From DATKNA01 sp963755755 (GTDB taxonomy: Bacteria; Actinomycetota; Actinomycetes; Actinomycetales; Kineosporiaceae), in assembly GCA_963755755.1 (NCBI GenBank), contig CAVWLJ010000016.1, positions 1-26,245 of the forward strand: a DNA stretch of 26,245 nt, given 5' to 3'. Shown piece by piece: positions 21,851 to 26,245 of this stretch (the first letter of the stretch is position 1; every line of letters begins with the position of its first letter). The position numbers were made by a program, and so were the translations under genes. The notes under the pieces were generated by a model, which did not search any database, was not told the DNA's origin, and saw only the letters and a program-made list of their open reading frames with translations.

Positions 21851-23263
21851 TCAGCGCTCGAAGGCGCCGATGTCGTAGTGCCCGGGACGCCTGGCCCGGC
21901 CCCTGAAATCCCTCGGGACGGCCGCGCCCAGGTCGGCACCCCGGTCGATCAGCACCCTGGCCGTCGATCTGAGGGCGAAGTTCCGCGCCCGCGCATCGAC
22001 GAACAACCCGCCAGCTGTCGGCGACGGGAGGACGTAGTTGTGGCTCGCGGCGGCGGTGGTGCCGTCCCTCAGGTTGAGCGGCCGGTCGAGGACGTTGTTC
22101 ACGTACCGCAGGTTCAGCGATGCCACGCGGACGTCGGGGGTGAACCCGTTGCCGAACAGGGTGTTGTTGTAGATCCGCCCGTCGCGGGTGTCGATGACGG
22201 AGATGCCCGCGTCCTGGTTGCCGTACACGACGTTGTTCCGGACGATGCCCCGCACGTGCTCGAAGGTTTCGTGCCCGTAGAGCGCCGGGTTGCCGAAGCC
22301 GCCGAAGCTGATCCCGAGGAAGTTGTCGTAGACGACGTTCGCCTCGATGAGGGTGTCGGCGGAACCGCTCTTGAACTGGATCGCGTTCCCACCGGCGCCG
22401 CCGTGTGCCGCCCGGATGCCGTGCACCCGGTTGCGCCGCACGACCCAGCCCTTGCAGCCGTTGCAGTCGATGCCCTGATGGTTGGTGCTCGCGGGCGCCG
22501 GACGGCTGTAGGAGATGTCGGAGTCCTCGATCGTGACCCGCTGCGCCAGGCAGCAGCCCTTGATGCCGGAGTACTGCCCACCGTTGTCGCCGGCCCTGTC
22601 GTTGTCGACGATGGTCAGCCGCCGCAGGACGACGTCGGAGCTCGGAGGGTCGATCTTCACTCCGTGATAGGCGCCGCCCGTGATCCGCAACCCGGTCACG
22701 AACACGTGCCGCGCTCCCGTGAAGTACAAGGCCTCCTCGTTGCCGTTGGCGTCGATCGTGACGGTCCCGGGCCCGTTCCTCGCGGCCAGCACCGCCGGCG
22801 CCGACGCTCGGCCGGACTGGGCGGCCGAGAAGACCAGCCGCGCGGTGAGCCGGTAGCTGCCGGGCGCGAGGCACACCGTGCGGTCCGGGCGGAGTCGCGC
22901 GACGGCGGCGGCGAGGTTGCCCGACGGGGAGACCGTGGTGCTGCAGGCCTGCTTCGTTGCCGCCGTGGTGGCGGCCGCCGGCTTCGTGGCTGCATGCGTC
23001 GTGGCTGGCGGCTTCGGGACCACCCGCTTGGTGGCGACTGGCTTCGTGGCCGTCGACGTCGTGGCGATCGGCTTCGTGGCCGTCGACGAGGACGGCTCCG
23101 GTGCGGTGACCCGCGCCGCGTCGTCCGACGTCGCCACCGATGCCGTGTCGGCGGCGACGGCGTGGACCGCGGCGTCCGGTGACCTCGACGAGATCAGGGC
23201 ATACGAGCCGGCACCGAAGGAGGCCACGGCGACGGCGGCCACGACGGCCGTTCGGACCAGCAT
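21851..23263 (-). CDS. Exported right-handed beta-helix protein 3 with Thr/Lys/Pro linker
   Basis: An intact 470-residue exported beta-helix protein. An N-terminal hydrophobic segment (MLVRTAVVAAVAVASFGAGS, to about residue 27) is a signal peptide or membrane anchor. Residues about 55-105 form a low-complexity linker with repeated ATKP and STATKP units. The folded part starts CSTTVSPSGNLAAAVARLRP and VCLAPGSYRLTARLVFSAAQ. Rungs include LYFTGARHVFVTGLRITGGA, NHQGIDCNGCKGWVVRRNRV, NAIQFKSGSADTLIEANVVY, GIVRNNVVYGNQDAGISVID and IYNNTLFGNG. The ending RPGHYDIGAFER is a common C-terminal cap of such proteins. It resembles chondroitinase B/alginate-lyase-like folds; activity is not proven. The start has only a weak AAGGG ribosome site. 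Confidence 0.88.
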   Translation of the reverse strand: MLVRTAVVAAVAVASFGAGSYALISSRSPDAAVHAVAADTASVATSDDAARVTAPEPSSSTATKPIATTSTATKPVATKRVVPKPPATTHAATKPAAATTAATKQACSTTVSPSGNLAAAVARLRPDRTVCLAPGSYRLTARLVFSAAQSGRASAPAVLAARNGPGTVTIDANGNEEALYFTGARHVFVTGLRITGGAYHGVKIDPPSSDVVLRRLTIVDNDRAGDNGGQYSGIKGCCLAQRVTIEDSDISYSRPAPASTNHQGIDCNGCKGWVVRRNRVHGIRAAHGGAGGNAIQFKSGSADTLIEANVVYDNFLGISFGGFGNPALYGHETFEHVRGIVRNNVVYGNQDAGISVIDTRDGRIYNNTLFGNGFTPDVRVASLNLRYVNNVLDRPLNLRDGTTAAASHNYVLPSPTAGGLFVDARARNFALRSTARVLIDRGADLGAAVPRDFRGRARRPGHYDIGAFER

Positions 23264-23508
23264 GGCCCGACCCTTTCCGAGCGTTCGTGCACCGAGCAAG
23301 CGCCGATACGCCGACCGCGGCGGATTTGCCGATCCCTTCACAAGCGCTTCACGGTCCGGTGCGCTCGTCGGTTTCGGCGCCGACGATGCCGAGTGGGGAC
23401 CCGACGGGGTCCGGAGCGTCGTCCACAGGTGCCGGGCGTGGGTCACGTCGTCTACAGGGCTGAGGGTGGGGACCCCCGCCGGGAGGACGGGGCACCGAGC
23501 ATCCCTCC
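23264..23508. other. Upstream region of beta-helix gene 3 with AAGCGCTT palindrome
   Basis: No gene is seen. AAGCGCTT at 23342-23349, 79 bases before the start codon, shares the AGCGCTT core with the LacI-type operator at 10714-10727, but the flanks do not fit the full consensus. The stretch otherwise looks like ordinary intergenic DNA. Confidence 0.3.
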
Positions 23509-24160
23509 ATGGATGTGCCGGAGGCCCTTCGTCAGCTCCTCGGACTCCAGCTCGGTCTGGTGACCGTCGCGCAACTGCGCGGGGTCGGACTCGAGCGGGC
23601 AGGCTGGTCGCCGCACAGCTCTTCAGCGGCCCGGGCGGCATGATCAGCGGACCCTCGGCGGCTCGGTGGCACGGCCTCCTGTCGGCCTCGGCACGTGCCG
23701 TGCACGTCGAGGTGCCGCACGAGCGTCGGCCACACAGCGCGGGCTTCGTTGCGGTCACTCGGACCCGCTCGCCGGATCCGCGTCCGTGGCGACGACCTTG
23801 CTCGTCGTGTCCCGGCCCCGCGCCGGCGCGGCCACGGCGCGCACGACTCGCGATCCGACCGAGGCTGCGGCGGTGGTCCTCGAGGCCATCCAGCGACGGC
23901 TTGTGCGGCTCGAGGCCGGACCTCGCGCCGGCAGCGCCATCCTTCGCACCGCCCTCGCCGCCGGCGCGCATCATGCCGCCCCGGACGACTGGGACGGCAC
24001 GGTCATGACCGACGGGATCCTCGTCGAGCACGGCGTGGTGGTGGTCGGGCTGACACCAAGGGCGATCCGGAACCGGCCGGAGGCCGTCCGTTCGCGCGAA
24101 TGGAGCGGGCGTTCGAGCACGCCCGGCGGCGACCCCGCCCGAACGTCATCGCGGTGCCGA
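23509..24160 (+). pseudogene. Decayed AbiEi-like/DUF559-type protein gene
   Basis: Fragments in all three + frames line up with a common actinobacterial family that joins an AbiEi-like antitoxin domain to a Vsr/DUF559-like nuclease domain (recognition from memory of its pattern). Frame 1 from ATG 23509 gives MDVPEALRQLLGLQLGLVTV and AQLRGVGLERAGW. Another frame gives LVAAQLFSGPGGMISGPSAA, RWHGLL and VHVEVPHERRPHSAGFVAVT. A third gives LLVVSRPRAGAATARTTRDP and AAVVLEAIQRRLVRLE. About 50 residues normally found between the first two pieces are missing, so this is more than a one-base error. The C-terminal part (after 23950) is barely recognisable. No partner toxin gene is seen. Confidence 0.45.
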
Positions 24161-24173
24161 TAGCGTCCGCCAT
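24161..24173 (+). promoter_or_regulatory. -10 box for a probably leaderless thioesterase mRNA
   Basis: TAGCGT at 24161-24166 is followed by seven bases and the GTG at 24174; no Shine-Dalgarno sequence is present. Confidence 0.45.
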
Positions 24174-24972
24174 GTGAGCGACGCGTTCTTCACCGACCTG
24201 GGCGACGGACGGTTCCGGGCCGAGGAGGCGTGCGGCGGGCCCTGGTCGCCGGACCTGATGCACGGCGGGCCGCCGTCGGCACTCCTCGTCCGGGCATGCG
24301 AGCGCGCGGTCGGACGGAGTGGCTCGCGCTCCGCGGCGAGCATCGAGTTCCTGTCGGCCGTGCCCGTCGGGCCGGTGAACGTCAGCGCCCGCGTCGTCCG
24401 CGGCGGCCGGCGCATCGCCCTGACCGAGGCCGTTCACGAGGCCGACGGCCGGGAGGTGCTGCACGCCCGGGTCTGGAACGTCCGCGACGGCCGAGGAGCC
24501 GACTCCCGTGCTCGACCAGCAACCCCGACCGACGTCCCCGGCCCGGGGCGGTCGCCGACGACCATGACCGACTGGACCTTCCCCTACGCGACGCCCTGGA
24601 GTGGCGGGTCGTGCGCGGCAACCCGGGCGGCGCCGGCGCCCGCCACCGTCTGGAGCCACGCCCGTATCCCCGTGGTCCCCGGCGAGCAACCGGGCGGCCT
24701 GCAGCGCGCGGTGCTGAGGGCCGACTCCGGCAACGGCATCTCCGCGGGCCTCGACTGGGCCGCGTGGTCGTTCGTCAACATCGACCTCGACGTGCACCTG
24801 TCCCGCCCCCTGGTCGGGGAGTGGGTCCTCCTCGACGCCCCGACGAGGTACGAGGAGCGCGGGGACGGGCGCTCGCGGCGTCCTCGGCTGTGGGACGAGC
24901 GCGGCCGGGTGGGCCGCGGGGCGCAGACCCTGGTGATTTTTTTTTGTGGCACTCGGCGAGGGCTGGGCGTGA
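24174..24972 (+). CDS. Acyl-CoA thioesterase family protein, double hotdog (frameshifted as read)
   Basis: A thioesterase-superfamily protein of about 265 residues. The GTG start gives a product beginning SDAFFTDLGDGRFRAEEAC, then GGPWSPDLMHGGPPSALLVR, the typical N-terminal hotdog with its HGG motif. SIEFLSAVPVGPVNVSARVV and GRRIALTEAVHEADGREVLH follow. The C-terminal hotdog shows GNGISAGLDWAAWSFVNIDL, DVHLSRPLVGEWVLLDAPTR and the end motif DERGRVGRGAQTLVI. Shifts lie near 24595-24650 and 24870. A run of nine T at 24937-24945 sits at the C-terminus and hides the true stop; TGA at 24970-24972 is the best guess. Substrate unknown; such enzymes hydrolyse acyl-CoAs. Confidence 0.82.
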
Positions 24973-25017
24973 CGACTGGTCACGATCGATCTGCCGTGCC
25001 CGCCCCTCGGGCGGAAC

Positions 25018-25029
25018 TACGCTCGGGCC
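25018..25029 (+). promoter_or_regulatory. -10 box for a probably leaderless nadE mRNA
   Basis: TACGCT at 25018-25023, then CGGGCC, then ATG 25030. The six-base spacer is the same as before the DUF4191 gene, and there is no ribosome site. Confidence 0.5.
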
Positions 25030-26245
25030 ATGCCTCAGCTGCGTCTCGCCCTGGCCCGGTCGACTCCACTTGTCGGTGACCTCGCCGGCAACGCCGCCGT
25101 GGTCCGGGAGCGGACGGGGCGGCCGCCGGACGCGGGCGCCCACCTCGTCGCGTTCCCCGAGATGGCACTGACCGGGCTACCCGGTCGAGGACCTCGCGCT
25201 GCGCCGGCTTCGTCGAGGAGCGTCCCGCGCGCGCTGTCGACGGATCGCCCGCCAGCTCGCCGCCGACGGGCTCGGCGACCTCCCCGTCGTCGTCGGCTAT
25301 CTCGACGGCGACCGAGCCGACGACGGCTCGGCGTCCCGGAGGGCGCGCCGCAGAACGCCGCCGCCGTCCTGCACGGCGGCCGGGTCGTCGGCGCGCTACG
25401 CCAAGCACCACCTGCCCAACTACGGCGTGTTCGACGAGTACCGCTCTTCGTGCCGGGCCAGGACCTACCGTCGTCGCGGGCCGCACGGCGTCGACGTGGC
25501 CGTCGTGATCTGCGAGGACATCTGGCAGGACGGCGGCCCGGTCGCGCGACGCGCGCGACGGGCGCCGGGCTGCTCGTCGTGCATCAACGGGTCGCCCTAC
25601 GAGGCGAACAAGGACGACGTCCGCCTCGAGCTCGTCCGCCCGGCGGGCGGCCGAGGCCGGGTGCCCGCTCGCCTACGTCAACATCGTCGGCGGCCAGGAC
25701 GACCTCGTCTTCGACGGCGACTCCTTCGTCGTCGCCACCGACGGCGGGTGCTGGCCCGCGCGCCGCAGTTCGAGGAGCACCTGCTCGTCGTCGACCTGGA
25801 CCTCCCCAACGACGGCCGCGCGACGACGCGCCGACGGCCGCGAGGGCGTACGCTCATGTCGTGCTGAGCGAGCGGCGGTCCCGCCTACAGCCGCGGTGAC
25901 CGCCACGCAACGCCGCCGCCGTCGACACGGGCGGAGGTCTACTCGCGCGCTCGTCACTGGGGGTGCGCGACTACGTCCCCAAGAACGGTTTCCGGACGGT
26001 GGTCCTCGGCGTCTCCGGCGGGATCCACTCTGCCCTGACGCAGCGATCGCCTGCAGCGATCGGCGCGGCGAACGTCTATGGCGTCTCGATGCCGAGCAGC
26101 TATTCCGAGCACTCCAGGTACGACGCCGCCGATCTGGCGAAGCGCACCGGCCTCCACTATTCCAGCGTCCCATAGCGCCCATGGTCGAGCATTCCTCAAC
26201 GCGATCGGGCTGACCGGCGTCGCGGAGGAGAACTTGCAGGCCCGC
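25030..26245 (+). CDS. nadE: Glutamine-dependent NAD+ synthase NadE (partial, frameshifted as read)
   Basis: NadE amidates deamido-NAD using ammonia released from glutamine by its N-terminal nitrilase domain. The gene runs off the right edge. Recovered pieces: MPQLRLALARSTPLVGDLAG, AHLVAFPEMALTG (catalytic Glu), YAKHHLPNYGVFDEYR (catalytic Lys) and VDVAVVICEDIWQDGGPV (nucleophile Cys, codon 25511-25513). NGSPYEANKDDVRLELV and YVNIVGGQDDLVFDGDSFVV follow. The synthetase domain opens GFRTVVLGVSGGIHSAL, where the PP-loop motif normally reads SGGIDS; the His codon is 26026-26028. Then GVSMPSSYSEHSRYDAADLA. At least ten indels break the frame, the densest errors in the window. An essential enzyme, so read errors are likely. 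Confidence 0.9.

Noticed and set aside
23342..23349. Second LacI-type operator upstream of beta-helix gene 3
   Set aside because: Only the AAGCGCTT core matches; the outer TG and CA positions and two inner positions do not fit, so it is noted but not claimed.
1..26245. CRISPR array, tRNA, rRNA, prophage or insertion sequence
   Set aside because: No regularly spaced repeats, cloverleaf, conserved rRNA segments, transposase motifs or phage genes were found. The only near-identical repeats are the two palindromes and the 15-base tandem repeat.

Overview
The window is chromosomal DNA of a very GC-rich actinobacterium. GlnR boxes, GlnE, two type I glutamine synthetases, DUF4191, an F420-type luciferase-like oxidoreductase, TANNNT -10 boxes and probable leaderless starts all fit this. 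Gene style and the TGATCATGCAAT palindromes recall Geodermatophilaceae-type genomes, but that placement is inference. There is no CRISPR array, tRNA, rRNA, insertion sequence or prophage. The backbone lipB, lipA, DUF4191, RDD, glnA (+ strand), then glnE and glnA2 (- strand), is the order known from Mycobacterium tuberculosis Rv2217-Rv2222c, expanded here by several insertions.

Layout: 1-721 holds the 5' part of an MMPL transporter gene (-). At 798-1489 is lipB. At 1455-4054 three - strand genes (LLM oxidoreductase, small membrane protein, saccharopine-dehydrogenase-like enzyme) separate lipB from lipA (4122-5111). DUF4191, a 77-residue protein and an RDD protein lead to glnA (7057-8487), which has a textbook double GlnR site and a strong terminator. 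From 8702 to 16553 lies an accessory, mostly cell-surface block: two secreted beta-helix proteins, a DUF6458 protein, a small membrane protein, a lone Flp pilin, an exported gamma-glutamyltransferase and a DinB-like protein. The operon glnA2, class I amidotransferase, glnE (21771 to 16685, -) has two 4-base GTGA overlaps. A third exported beta-helix protein, a decayed AbiEi/DUF559-like gene, a thioesterase and the start of nadE close the window.

The theme is glutamine and gamma-glutamyl chemistry: glutamine synthetase and its adenylyltransferase, a GlnA2-type ligase next to an amidotransferase, exported gamma-glutamyltransferase and glutamine-dependent NAD synthase. Lipoate synthesis and three exported beta-helix proteins make up much of the rest.

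Data quality: about nine genes, including housekeeping lipB, glnA, glnA2 and nadE, are broken by one-base indels that restore perfect family sequence when the frame is switched. Other genes of up to 1003 codons are intact. The errors cluster (1-2200, 7280-9900, 19900-20950, 23500-26245), so I read them as sequencing errors, not biology. Coordinates of broken genes span the whole reconstructed gene.
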